Part shown: one piece after another, positions 41,958 through 51,392 of the stretch
How the letters are laid out: every line of letters begins with the position of its first letter
How positions within the stretch are numbered: position 1 is the first letter of the stretch
Source: Lachnocurva sp029100405
Lineage (GTDB): Bacteria; Bacillota; Clostridia; Lachnospirales; Lachnospiraceae
Direction: 5' to 3'
Assembly (NCBI GenBank): GCA_046263755.1
Contig: JBJYZC010000003.1
Location: 135,664-199,663 of the forward strand
DNA length: 64,000 nt
Program-made: the position numbers and the translations under genes
Notes under the pieces: generated by a model
What the model was told of the DNA's origin: nothing
The model's input: only the letters and a program-made list of their open reading frames with translations
Databases searched by the model: none

Positions 41958-43691
41958 CTATGCCGCTTTCACCTTAGCCTGATACAGAGCGGTGATCTTA
42001 GCCTTCTGTGTCTCATACTCCGCTGCATCCCTGGTGATACCGTGCCAATCCAGAAATGCCTGACGGATCTCATTGAAGAAGGAACGGATCTCATTCTTGT
42101 CCTCAAGGTCATACTGCTCTGTCAGGATATCATAAAGAAGAGCGAACTCTTCCTTCTGCCGCTCCGGCTCATCCGATGCATCAACCGGATCAAAGGAGTT
42201 CTGCTGGAGATAGACCGCATCGAGGAGTTCACCCTTTTGATAGGTGATGTAGTCCTCAGCAGTGGTTCCCTCTTCACCGACGACCTTCATCATCTGACTG
42301 ACTTCAATGCTCCGGCGTAAGATGGCTCTGGCCTTCTCGACCTTGTCCATTTCAATAATACCGTCATACTTGGACCAGGACTCGGTCGGGTCGATGGCCG
42401 GATACTTACGGGCATCGGACCGCTCTCTGGACAGACCGTGGAAAGCACCGACAACCTTCAGCGTTGCCTGGGTCACCGGTTCCTCGAAGTTACCGCCAGC
42501 CGGTGAAACGGTACCGCCGATCGTAACGGAACCGATCGAGCCGTCCTTCAGGCGAACCTTTCCGGCTCTCTCATAGAAGGCTGCAATGGTGGATTCGAGG
42601 TAGGCCGGGAAAGCTTCCTCGCCGGGGATCTCCTCCAGACGTCCGCTCATCTCACGCATGGCCTGGGCCCAACGGCTGGTCGAATCTGCCAGAAGCAGGA
42701 CATTCAAGCCCATCTGGCGATAATATTCTGCAATGGTAACTGCCGTGTAACAGGAAGCCTCACGGGCTGCAACCGGCATGGAAGAAGTATTACAAATAAT
42801 AATGGTCCGCTCCATCAGGGAACGTCCGGTCCTGGGATCCTCGAGTTCCGGGAACTCCTTTAAGACTTCAACGACCTCACCGGCACGCTCTCCGCAGGCT
42901 GCGATAACAACGATGTCTGCCTCGCCGTTTTTGGCCTCCATATGCTGGAGCACAGTCTTTCCGGCTCCGAAAGGTCCGGGAACGCAGAAGGTTCCGCCCT
43001 TGGCGACCGGAAGGAAAGTATCGATACAGCGAAGCTTCATGATCAGAGGTTCATCCGGACGAAGCCTTTCTTCATAACACTTGATCGGCTGCTTGATGGG
43101 CTGGGTGATGACCATGGAGAGGTCTTTTGTTTCTCCAAGACTGTTCTCGATCACGCAGACCGTCGAGCGGACATTATAGCTGCCCTCGGGCTGGATGGAT
43201 CTGACCGTCCAGTCGGATCCCTTTAAGGTAAAGGGAACCATGATATGGTGGGTGAAGAGTCCTTCCGGAACGGTTCCGATAGTATCGCCGGCAGCGACAC
43301 TGTCCCCGGGCTTCACGGTCGGGGTAAATTGCCAATCCTTATCCGGGATGGCATCGAGATAGACGCCGCGCTCCAGGAAGAATCCGCACTTTTCCGCCAG
43401 CTGAGGCAAGGGGTTCTGCAGCCCGTCATAGATCTGTGTCAGAAGTCCCGGTCCCAGGTCAACACTCATAAGCTCACCGGTAAATTCCACCGGATCGCCG
43501 ACTTTGATGCCATTCGACATCTCATAAATCTGCATACTGGCAATTCCCTTGGTGATACGAATGACCTCACCCTTCAGCCGCTTCCCGTCGACCAGGATGT
43601 AGGCCACCTCGTTCTTATGGACAGGTCCGTCAAATTGGACATTCGCCATATTTCCGTTGATGCCAGATACATGTCCTTTCACTATTTCCAT
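41958..43691 (-). CDS. ntpA: V-type ATPase catalytic subunit A
   Basis: 577 aa. Walker A is GPFGAGKTVLQHM (about residue 225), followed by VIAACGERAGEV with the catalytic glutamate, and the ADSTSRWAQAMREMSGRLEEI block. It hydrolyses or makes ATP coupled to ion flow. The position after a DUF2764 gene is characteristic of the spirochaete/Bacteroidetes branch. Confidence 0.97.
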   Translation of the reverse strand: MEIVKGHVSGINGNMANVQFDGPVHKNEVAYILVDGKRLKGEVIRITKGIASMQIYEMSNGIKVGDPVEFTGELMSVDLGPGLLTQIYDGLQNPLPQLAEKCGFFLERGVYLDAIPDKDWQFTPTVKPGDSVAAGDTIGTVPEGLFTHHIMVPFTLKGSDWTVRSIQPEGSYNVRSTVCVIENSLGETKDLSMVITQPIKQPIKCYEERLRPDEPLIMKLRCIDTFLPVAKGGTFCVPGPFGAGKTVLQHMEAKNGEADIVVIAACGERAGEVVEVLKEFPELEDPRTGRSLMERTIIICNTSSMPVAAREASCYTAVTIAEYYRQMGLNVLLLADSTSRWAQAMREMSGRLEEIPGEEAFPAYLESTIAAFYERAGKVRLKDGSIGSVTIGGTVSPAGGNFEEPVTQATLKVVGAFHGLSRERSDARKYPAIDPTESWSKYDGIIEMDKVEKARAILRRSIEVSQMMKVVGEEGTTAEDYITYQKGELLDAVYLQQNSFDPVDASDEPERQKEEFALLYDILTEQYDLEDKNEIRSFFNEIRQAFLDWHGITRDAAEYETQKAKITALYQAKVKAA

Positions 43692-43781
43692 AGATATCTC
43701 CTGCTCTTTTTGTATACGAATTTTGGGAATCTAATCTTAAGTAGTTCTTTTGTGATCGATCTCATGTGATTACAAGGATTC

Positions 43782-44306
43782 TCACGCGATTCCGTAAACC
43801 CGCTTCCGTACAACTTCCATCAGCCGACGGAATTCCGCCTCGCCCTTATCATGGACAAAGCATTGCTGTCTCATGAGAAGCTTCAGCTTGATGGCATAAC
43901 CGAAGAGAACATAGTCATCGAACATATGGAGTCCGACCAATTCATCGAGCGTCCGGAATTCATAATCCAGCATCTCCTTCTCCGCTTCCAGCGGATTCTT
44001 GGCATGCATGAGCGTTCCGACAAAGGAAACAATGCCTGCATCTCTTGCTGCCGGAGCCTGAACCGTCTGACCCAGATTCACTGCTCTCTGATAATTCAAT
44101 TCCTCCATAATTCTGCCATAACTCTCCTGCCACTTCTTAAGAAGCGGCATATCCGAAGAATCCAGTGTCAGCTCCGACAGTTTCCTGTATACTGACTCCG
44201 AAACTGCTCCCTGACACAGATCCAGGAATTCTTCATAGGAGATCGGCGGTTCTCCATCACTTCGAAGCTCAGGCAGGCTCGCAACCAGATAATAATACGA
44301 AGCCAT
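43782..44306 (-). CDS. DUF2764 protein of the V-ATPase operon
   Basis: 174 aa, all-helical, starting MASYYYLVASLPELR, the form seen in DUF2764 proteins encoded between subunits E and A in spirochaete and Bacteroidetes V-ATPase operons. It may replace subunit C (the connection between central stalk and rotor), which is absent here along with F; this is inference. It is 13 bp after subunit E, and 90 bp before ntpA. Confidence 0.85.
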   Translation of the reverse strand: MASYYYLVASLPELRSDGEPPISYEEFLDLCQGAVSESVYRKLSELTLDSSDMPLLKKWQESYGRIMEELNYQRAVNLGQTVQAPAARDAGIVSFVGTLMHAKNPLEAEKEMLDYEFRTLDELVGLHMFDDYVLFGYAIKLKLLMRQQCFVHDKGEAEFRRLMEVVRKRVYGIA

Positions 44307-44319
44307 GCTTCACCTCCTG

Positions 44320-44880
44320 TCAGATCTCCAGATTCCGGAAATAAGGCATCATCATCTCGGCGATCTCCTCATCCGTACAATCGAAGTAACCAGATCCGTC
44401 CTTGGATGCCAGGCGGAAACCTGCCTTCACACCCTTGGTCGGGCAGATGGTCAAGCCCTTTTCGATCTCATCCTTCAGTTCATTCTTCAAAGTTTCCGAT
44501 ACTTCGGCAACTTCCGCCTGATAGTTCCTGGGATCCTCTCCCTGGAGTGCTGCCCGAATCAACTTGCCGAGTGCATCATCTGACAGCTGCTTTTGAACAT
44601 CTCTTTTTAAAAGCCGTTCAAACTGCTTCTCCACTTCCGTACGGAAAGCAAGCGCTGCATCCCGTCTGGCCTGATCTGCTGAAACCCTGGCGCTTTCCTT
44701 CAGCACAGCGATATCCCGCTCTGCTGCCTCCTTTTCGGCAGAAGCCTCTGCTTTTGCCTTCGAAACGATCTCGTCCGCCTTCTTTCTGGCATTCGCAAGG
44801 ATCGTTTCCGCCTCCGCGTTGGCAGCGTCAACCCCTTCTTTTCGGATCGACGTCACCAGGTCCTGGATTTGTACTTCCAT
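44320..44880 (-). CDS. ntpE: V-type ATPase subunit E (peripheral stalk)
   Basis: 186 aa. The N-terminal two-thirds is an Ala/Glu/Lys-rich coiled coil (AEAETILANARKKADEIV, EKEAAERDIAVLKESARV); the C-terminal globular part would bind the A/B head. It is the first gene of the operon. GGAGG is present before the ATG. No clear subunit G was seen. Confidence 0.88.
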   Translation of the reverse strand: MEVQIQDLVTSIRKEGVDAANAEAETILANARKKADEIVSKAKAEASAEKEAAERDIAVLKESARVSADQARRDAALAFRTEVEKQFERLLKRDVQKQLSDDALGKLIRAALQGEDPRNYQAEVAEVSETLKNELKDEIEKGLTICPTKGVKAGFRLASKDGSGYFDCTDEEIAEMMMPYFRNLEI

Positions 44881-45025
44881 ACCTTCCTCCTAACACATAC
44901 AAAGTCCTTCTTGCTGCATTTTCTGGAATTTCACACCATCAAAAATCATTATAATTAACTATAAATTGCCTGTAAAGGATAAGAATTTTGTGGCATATGT
45001 CTATTTTGCCATACAATAGAACCCT

Positions 45026-47221
45026 TTATCGAATAATGGTATGCAGTCTTGCAGAGAACAGATACCTCTCCCGATAGGAATTGATTTCCTTGACCTGATA
45101 CTGAATCAAAGCGCCCTTTCCAGTCGTGACCGTTCGTATGAATGGTGCATCCCAGCGGCCAAGCTCCGCTTTGGCTCTCTGGAAGACTGCATGTTCCGAA
45201 GATTTCGGATCGCTCAAAGCACGGGCCAGGGATTCCGGATCCAGGCTGCCGGTTTCCTGTAGTGCCTGGCGAAAAGGATCATTGGCATACAGGAAAGTAA
45301 CCTTCCTGTCATTCGCCTCAAAAATTCCCAAGGGAATCTTCGAAGCGAAATCCATTTTTCCGGCCGTGTGATAATACTTGCCCTCATCGTACTCTTCACT
45401 CTTGAACTTCCGGCTTCCGGACTGCCCGACGGCAGCCTCGGACTCCTCCGGCTTACCGAAGAGGAAGCCCTGAGCCTTTTCGCAGCCGATGCTCTTTAAG
45501 AATTCATACTGGGCCTCGGTCTCCACCGCCTCTGCCAAAGTCTCGATGCCGATGGACTTGGCCATTCGAATGGTCGATTCCAGGATCTGCATGGATCTGA
45601 AATTCAGTTCTCCGATCGGCCGCATATCGATCTTCACGGCATCCACTTCAACATTTCTCAAGGTATTGATCGAATCATGACCCCTGCCGAAGCCGTCGAT
45701 CCAGACATGGAAGCCAGCCGAACGGAGCCGTCTGATTTCTCTCCGCATCCGATCGACATCCTCTTCAATAATATCCTCCGTCAACTCGATTCGAAGCCGG
45801 TTATGGGGTACATTAAAGCAATCCGCCGCATCCACAATCATACTGTAGACATCGCACAACTGGAAGTCCAGGCGGGAAAGGTTGAAGGAAATGGGCGGAC
45901 AATTATAGCCCCGATCGGCAAGATTCCGATAGAGTTTGCAGCTCTCCCGGATGATGTGCCGATCCAAAAGATGAATCTGCCTGGTACTCTCCAAAGCAGG
46001 GATGAAGCGGCCGGGCTGTAAGAAACCAAGCTCCGGACTGTTCCATCTGGCCAGTGCCTCAAGTCCGCAGAGGCTGCCGGTCAGAGTCCTTACCACCGGC
46101 TGATAATAAACGAGGATCTCCTGATTCTCCAGCGCTGACTGGAAATTCTCATTGATGAAACGGATATCCTCCACTTTCCGCTCCACTTCCTCATCATAAT
46201 AACAAAAATAACGGTCTTCGATTTGCCGGATCTGATCCATGGCCATGCGGGCCCGGTCGCAGAAAGCAGAGATCGTGCTGTCATCGTCCGGCTGGATCCG
46301 GCAGATACCGACCTTCAATTCCAGCCGAATCAAGCTGTCCTGCTGCTCCATATTCTCCTGAACGATCCGAAGCTTCCTCTCCAGACCGTCTTCCAGGGTC
46401 AGAATGCAGAAATGATCATTGGAGAAACGTGCGATCAAAGCACCCTCATAGACCTTCCGCAGGGTCTGACTGACCTTCTTAATGATCTTATCGCCCTCTT
46501 CATAGCCCTGCTCAGCATTGAAGAGTTTCATTTTCATGATGTCATAATAGAGAATGACCGGCCTCTGTCCGCCCTCCCGCATGCGCTGGAGAACGCCCTC
46601 GGCCTTCTTTTCGAAGAAATAAGAATTGGGCAGAAGGGTCAGGGGATCGTAAACTCCCATGTCATATTCCAAAGCACGGATTACATAAGCCTTGTGATTC
46701 TCCCAGGTCGTCGGATGGATCCGTAAAGCCACTTCCAGGTCGGCTTTCCTGCCTTTTACAATATATTCCCCCTTCTCGATCAGATCCTCGAGAGAGATGC
46801 CCAGATATTTGAAATATTCACTATAAGATGTGCCCGGATTCAGCGGCCGGCTGTCACCCCAAATCTGGCGAAAAGCCCGGTTGCAGAGATAGACCTCACT
46901 CCCATTTGCCGCAACGATTGCCATCGCTTCATCACTTTCCTTCACAAAACGAGCCAGCTCCCGTTCCGTTGACAGGTTCCTGAGCTGCTTTGCAATCAGA
47001 AAGCCCAGTAACAGAGCCAGGAATAATCCGGAAAGAATCTGAATCAAGAGATCTGCTGCTGTAAGTCCCCTGTTTCCCATCACAAGATGCAAAATATCCT
47101 GCATGATCATCAGAGAAATATAGACCGACAGCGTCAGTCCTCCTGCAATTATGCCATAATGCCGCCTTTTTTCGTATGATAAAGGCTGTTGCTTCTGTTG
47201 TCCCGCCGTTTTTTTCGCCAT
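45026..47221 (-). CDS. Membrane-bound PAS-GGDEF-EAL protein, degenerate motifs
   Basis: 731 aa. Two transmembrane helices (about 25-45 and 57-77), a PAS-like segment (about 90-150), a GGDEF domain whose motif is SNDHF (267-271), an EAL domain with an intact EAL (388-390), and a C-terminal PAS-like region (about 630-731). Diguanylate cyclase activity is unlikely. In the EAL domain the metal-binding DDFGTG loop reads DGFGRG (509-514), so phosphodiesterase activity may be weak or lost. It is probably a c-di-GMP effector or a very low-activity phosphodiesterase. It is a single gene, next to an IS605 element upstream. Confidence 0.88.
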   Translation of the reverse strand: MAKKTAGQQKQQPLSYEKRRHYGIIAGGLTLSVYISLMIMQDILHLVMGNRGLTAADLLIQILSGLFLALLLGFLIAKQLRNLSTERELARFVKESDEAMAIVAANGSEVYLCNRAFRQIWGDSRPLNPGTSYSEYFKYLGISLEDLIEKGEYIVKGRKADLEVALRIHPTTWENHKAYVIRALEYDMGVYDPLTLLPNSYFFEKKAEGVLQRMREGGQRPVILYYDIMKMKLFNAEQGYEEGDKIIKKVSQTLRKVYEGALIARFSNDHFCILTLEDGLERKLRIVQENMEQQDSLIRLELKVGICRIQPDDDSTISAFCDRARMAMDQIRQIEDRYFCYYDEEVERKVEDIRFINENFQSALENQEILVYYQPVVRTLTGSLCGLEALARWNSPELGFLQPGRFIPALESTRQIHLLDRHIIRESCKLYRNLADRGYNCPPISFNLSRLDFQLCDVYSMIVDAADCFNVPHNRLRIELTEDIIEEDVDRMRREIRRLRSAGFHVWIDGFGRGHDSINTLRNVEVDAVKIDMRPIGELNFRSMQILESTIRMAKSIGIETLAEAVETEAQYEFLKSIGCEKAQGFLFGKPEESEAAVGQSGSRKFKSEEYDEGKYYHTAGKMDFASKIPLGIFEANDRKVTFLYANDPFRQALQETGSLDPESLARALSDPKSSEHAVFQRAKAELGRWDAPFIRTVTTGKGALIQYQVKEINSYRERYLFSARLHTIIR

Positions 47222-47288
47222 GAAAGACCTCCCTGAATGTTGCCTCCCTTTTCACTCCCCGGGGGGCAGCCTGCTTTCGCCGGCTTTG

Positions 47289-47321
47289 TTGCCTGAGCCG
47301 ACTAGTTGCCTGAGCTGACTA
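47289..47321. repeat. Tandem 16-bp direct repeat upstream of the GGDEF/EAL gene
   Basis: TTGCCTGAGC(C/T)GACTA occurs twice, one base apart. It is inside the 363-bp gap between the GGDEF/EAL gene and tnpB. The rest of the gap holds the end of the IS element. Confidence 0.7.
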
Positions 47322-47418
47322 TGCTATCTAAGCAAACCCATGTAAGTATACTAACACAATACTATGTTCATATTATCGGCGAGTTATGAAGAAAATATTG
47401 CGGGAATAATCTTGACAT

Positions 47419-47600
47419 ACTCCCACGACTCAAGTCGTGGGAGTCTTTAGATTTACTTAACATCACCGCAGTCTTATAGGAGGGGTATAGTTAAGCTTTT
47501 CAAGATTTAACGTCTATTGGATTTCAATACCCACGTACCTACTTTCCAGACGAAAGGTTTATGTCTGAACCTTTATATTTCGTTTTTAGAATCCAAAACA
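47419..47600 (-). ncRNA. Predicted right-end (omega/reRNA) RNA of TnpB
   Basis: In IS605 elements the guide RNA is made from the 3' end of tnpB through the right end. Here this is 47600 down to 47419, ending in the hairpin ACTCCCACGACT / AGTCGTGGGAGT. The guide would be copied from the flank just below 47419 (roughly 47395-47414). Confidence 0.5.
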
Positions 47601-49100
47601 TTGTTTCATTGATATATTGTTTGTTTTCATTTCAGTGATAAGATGATCTTGCAGTTCTAAAAATCTATTGAATCCATAGATACATTTATCTCGATCGGGT
47701 TTATTTAATCCATGATTACAGTTTTTTAATAGAAATGCACTGTATAGGTCTCTCTGTACTTTATGCCCATCGATCAGTTTATCTCTTTCAGAGAGTTCGG
47801 ATTTTACATAATCATCCGTTACATGATTGTACTGACTTGCTCTGAATCTTTTCGTGTCTACCTTATATACATCCCCGCCATAAAGAAGAGCTTTTCTTGT
47901 GAGAATTGTGATAAAACTTGCAGGTGCCCTATTATTTAGAGATTTGCCAAAACGTTTCTTACGCTTATATTTATGTACCTGCTTAATCGTACCATCTTTT
48001 TGTTTGATATCAGATATCTTGTCGTTACGTTCTGTTTTTTTAGATTTACGCTGCAGCCTCTTAAATGACATATCCTCTACTACAAAATTTACGGATTCCT
48101 CAAGCAGTCTGTTTATCATTTCTTCGTGAGATTGTTTGATATAAGCTGATTTTTGTCTGTATAAGCATTTCAGCCTGTTCCGGTTCTTCAGGTATGTTTT
48201 GGAGTATATCCATTTATCGTGATTCATCTTGTCTATGGTGCCGTCAGGCTTATACTTAGCAGGATTAGAAATACGTTTTGAGATGTCCATACTTCTTAAG
48301 AGCTTTTCGATCCGTTTATTATAGTCCTTGCATTTGGGGGCAAGTTCCTTTAGTGTTGCAGCGTTGTCAGATACAGCCGCTACAGTAGAAGTGCCTATGT
48401 CAACACCAGTGATATTATATTCATTTCCAACCGTTTTAAGTTTCAGCGGAGCGTCACCTTTCAGATACACGACTACATAATAATGCCATCCATTAGGAAA
48501 CATCATGCGTTTAATTTCACAGTATGAGATATCAGAATCCAATGCCTCAAGAATATAATCCTTATCTTTAGAGAATCTGCAGTGAATATCCAGACCAAGC
48601 CATTCTATAGAACAGGTATCCTTATGGAATTTAATGCCATTCGTATTTGTCTTACCACAAATGGTATTAAAATCACGGCACTTTTTAAAATGCAGTTCCT
48701 TGCCATCACCATATAAAATATCCTCTACACCGCGCCATACACGGGTGGACTCTTTCTGTACCTGTTGTGATGATAAGCATTTACGAAACTGTTTGGCACA
48801 GACCTTTATGTATGCCTGAAAGGAATATTCCGATAAGCCATAAGACCTTATGATATCAGTCATCTTTTGAGAAAGCTGCTTCTTACAGACTTTATCTTCT
48901 TTAGAGCATTTACTTTTCTTAAGAATTTTGGAATATTCTGTTTTGAGGGACTGATATTCTTTATCGCAGGATAGCCTTTTGAGACATTTCTTTGCATGTT
49001 TCACAAGTACATTATGGATATGGCTTACTGCACGGAAACGCTTTTCCAAAACCTGTTTATCGTATTCAGTTGTAGACAGCAGCAGCCTTACCGTATGCAT
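47586..49100 (-). CDS. tnpB: TnpB RNA-guided nuclease (IS605 OrfB), zinc-ribbon-less form
   Basis: 504 aa, longer than the usual 380-420. RuvC motifs are present: GVDIGTSTVAAVSD, FVVEDMSFKRLQRK and a final HKVQRDLYSAFLL. The usual four-cysteine zinc ribbon between the second and third motifs is missing; that stretch is polar without cysteines (VDTKRFRASQYNHV). The catalytic acidic residues appear complete, so cutting activity is possible. Its stop is one base from the tnpA region and the 3' end contributes to the guide RNA. Confidence 0.85.
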   Translation of the reverse strand: MHTVRLLLSTTEYDKQVLEKRFRAVSHIHNVLVKHAKKCLKRLSCDKEYQSLKTEYSKILKKSKCSKEDKVCKKQLSQKMTDIIRSYGLSEYSFQAYIKVCAKQFRKCLSSQQVQKESTRVWRGVEDILYGDGKELHFKKCRDFNTICGKTNTNGIKFHKDTCSIEWLGLDIHCRFSKDKDYILEALDSDISYCEIKRMMFPNGWHYYVVVYLKGDAPLKLKTVGNEYNITGVDIGTSTVAAVSDNAATLKELAPKCKDYNKRIEKLLRSMDISKRISNPAKYKPDGTIDKMNHDKWIYSKTYLKNRNRLKCLYRQKSAYIKQSHEEMINRLLEESVNFVVEDMSFKRLQRKSKKTERNDKISDIKQKDGTIKQVHKYKRKKRFGKSLNNRAPASFITILTRKALLYGGDVYKVDTKRFRASQYNHVTDDYVKSELSERDKLIDGHKVQRDLYSAFLLKNCNHGLNKPDRDKCIYGFNRFLELQDHLITEMKTNNISMKQCFGF

Positions 49101-49502
49101 TTAATCCCTCTTTTTTTGTGTATTGACATACCATTCTATGGTTTCAGAACTGACATGACCTGCCGTGCTTACAAAATAAGACCGTGTCCACAAAGACGGC
49201 ATCTTTTTAAGCTGCGAAAACTCTTCACGTAGTTTATGGGATGTAGCACCCTTTATTTGTTTTACAACATCAGGGATACTTTGCTGTGGGTATACACTCA
49301 CAAACATATGGACATGATCTATATGACATTCCATAGCAAGGATATCTATATTGTGTTTTTGACATTCCACGGCAGTCAGTTCTTTAAATCGCTTTTCGAC
49401 ACCCGGAATATTAAAAATTTTCCTACGATATCTTGGACAGAACACAAGATGATAGTTTATCAATGATACAGTTGTTTTTGTACGTTTATATTCATTCTTC
49501 AT
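49101..49502 (-). CDS. tnpA: Y1 HUH transposase of IS200/IS605 family
   Basis: About 133 aa from the ATG at 49502. The HUH motif is in CHIDHVHMFVSV (about residue 65), and the catalytic tyrosine is in the region SLWTRSYFVSTAGH...EWYV near the C-terminus. It cuts and joins single-stranded ends at the hairpins. On the minus strand TTGCAT and TATAAT with 17-bp spacing sit only six bases before the ATG, so the mRNA would be leaderless if that promoter is used. Confidence 0.9.
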   Translation of the reverse strand: MKNEYKRTKTTVSLINYHLVFCPRYRRKIFNIPGVEKRFKELTAVECQKHNIDILAMECHIDHVHMFVSVYPQQSIPDVVKQIKGATSHKLREEFSQLKKMPSLWTRSYFVSTAGHVSSETIEWYVNTQKKRD

Positions 49503-49603
49503 GTATATATTATAATATGTATCATACACAAATGCAAGCAAATAAAAAGATGATATTCAGTGTTTTGGCTGAAAATATCATCTTTAGCTTAACACGCTTT
49601 CAT

Positions 49604-49623
49604 CCCACGGTTAAAACCGTGGG
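49604..49623. repeat. Left-end hairpin of the tnpA-tnpB element
   Basis: CCCACGGTTAAAACCGTGGG, an 8-bp stem with a 4-base loop, the counterpart of the hairpin at 47419-47444. Confidence 0.8.
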
Positions 49624-49664
49624 CTTTCTCGCTCACATAGTATTGTAATACAACCCCACTTGCT

Positions 49665-49840
49665 ATTTTACGATAGTCTGGAGAAAAATGCTGACCTCCA
49701 AGGCCTGCTTTATCGTAATACGAGACTTTTGCAAAAAATCAGATAGGGAAACCTTCCTTTCTCTATCCGATTTTTGAAAAGTAAGCTGTATTACGATATT
49801 TCCCCCATGAAGTCGGCTGACGACTATCGTATTTCAGAAA
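49665..49840. mobile_element. MITE-like palindromic element
   Basis: Outer inverted repeats TACGATAGTC (49669-49678) and GACTATCGTA (49822-49831) enclose a long hairpin, 49711-49798. The hairpin arms are TATCGTAATAC...GTATTACGATA outside and ACTTTTGCAAAAAATC... paired with ...GATTTTTGAAAAGT inside, around a CCTTCC loop. A further ATTACGATAT is at 49850-49859. It has no coding capacity and resembles a miniature inverted-repeat element; no known family was recognised. Confidence 0.55.
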
Positions 49841-49940
49841 ATCAATACTTATTACGATATTTTCCATCTCTCTAACCTGTGGAAAGCAACAAGCCTGTCT
49901 CATCTAGTATTGCTATTCCACGGATAAGAAATTTTTCAGA

Positions 49941-51146
49941 ATGATTGCATCATTGGCAAGAGAACTTGATCAGGCAGAAGCTAACGCAAATGATGCCATC
50001 GGCCTCATCCAGACCGAAGAGGGCGCTCTGACCGAGACCCACTCCATGCTTCAGCGTATGACCACACTGGCTACACAGGCTGCGAATGGGACGTATTCGA
50101 CGTCTGAAGAAGGTAAGACGGCAAGAGACGCTATTCAGAAGGAAGTGGATGAGCTTGCAAACGAGATTACCCGTATTGCTGATAACACAAAGTACAATGG
50201 TCTGTCTCCACTGGACGGCTCAAGTACAGTTGCTACATCATATTCTGTAAAAACAATTGGTGGCACAGCAGGTGCCATTATTAATAATACCGATGGTACT
50301 AGTGTTCAGGGAGCAACCAATACTTCTTACGTTATCAAAACGGACGGAACAGAAAGTTCAGTAGTCGCGCATTACAGTAATACTGATACGACTACTGCAG
50401 CAAACGACTATGTAAACGAATTAAATTCAAATAAAGATGGATATACATATAGTGCTGTAACTGCGAAACCCGGATCAGGAAATGTTGTTGATAGCAAAGG
50501 CCAGGCAGTAAACGCTTTCACTACTGGTAGCACTTACGTATTAAAAACTAACGATAAAGGTGCCAATTATACAGTTGTCAAAGAATATACTGCAGATGGT
50601 GCTACGCTTGCAAACGACAAAGAAGCAGAATTGACAAAAGCTCAATCATCTACTGGTAAGGCCATTACTCTTCAAGTGGGGCCTACCGCTGGCGAGCAGC
50701 TAACCATTAATCAGACTGATATGACTTTCTCTGGTTTATTTGGAGTTAACAATACAGTAAATAATGCTTCAAGGGGAAATTCAGCGGCTCAGCGTGGAGG
50801 TGTTAATGGTGAAGCAAACGTTGATGCTTCTGGAAACAAGGTTCTCGATATGAGTTCTGTGGATGCTGCTAATACAGCAATTACTCGTATCCAGACAGCC
50901 ATCAACAGCGTCTCTTCCTACCGTGCAGACCTCGGTGCTAAGCAGAACCGTCTGGAGCACACCATCAATAACCTGAAGACCACCAACGAGAATGTAACCG
51001 CAGCTGAGTCTCGTATCCGTGATACCGACATGGCGAAGGAAATCGCAGCATATACCAAGAACAATATTCTGTCTCAGGCTGCTCAGTCTATGCTTGCACA
51101 GGCTAACCAGTCCGGCCAGGGTGTTCTGACTCTGCTGAGAGGCTAA
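49941..51146 (+). pseudogene. Flagellin gene lacking the N-terminal coding part
   Basis: 401 codons. The conserved flagellin regions are readable: N-terminal D1 from about residue 10 (AIGLIQTEEGALTETHSMLQ), a long variable centre (about 100-290) rich in Thr, Ser, Asn and Gly, and an intact C-terminus (DTDMAKEIAAYTKNNIL then QSMLAQANQSGQGVLTLLRG). The first 50 or so residues (MVVQHNLTAMN-type D0 and start of D1) are missing, and replaced by the MITE-like region. There is no Shine-Dalgarno site. A filament-forming protein is unlikely; it could also be a silent recombination donor. Confidence 0.8.
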
Positions 51147-51188
51147 TTTAAAAGCCGATTTTTTCAAAGGAATAAGTCTTAAAATTTA

Positions 51189-51245
51189 GACCACAGGGAG
51201 GTTTGAATCCGTTTGGAGTCTGCCTTCCTGTGGTCTTTTCTTTTA
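51189..51245 (+). terminator. Terminator after the flagellin gene
   Basis: GACCACAGGGAGG (51189-51201) pairs with CCTTCCTGTGGTC (51223-51235), followed by a T-rich run. Confidence 0.85.
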
Positions 51246-51392
51246 CGATCTTATAGAACCTGCCGGTCCCGCAGGTAATTTCCGGGACAACCACCACCTG
51301 GGAAAACTAATCATCCTGGCGAGAATTATTCTACATATGCCGAATTACTTGTTATACAATCCATTGATATATGGCATAACTTAGGAGGTGCT

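Larger units (their letters stand above)
47411..49635 (-). mobile_element. IS200/IS605-family element with tnpA and tnpB
   Basis: It carries a HUH Y1 transposase gene and a TnpB nuclease gene in the same direction, one base apart. End hairpins are at 47419-47444 and 49604-49623. Exact ends are estimated, since these elements make no inverted repeats or target duplications. It lies between the GGDEF/EAL gene and the damaged flagellin gene. Confidence 0.85.

Noticed and set aside
40597..41982. 461-codon plus-strand open frame opposite ntpB
   Set aside because: It is the antisense of a conserved ATPase subunit gene, has no ribosome site and shows no family pattern; a shadow of ntpB.
49941..51146. 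A complete short flagellin
   Set aside because: The conserved N-terminal D0 segment, needed for export and polymerisation, is absent, and no ribosome site is present.
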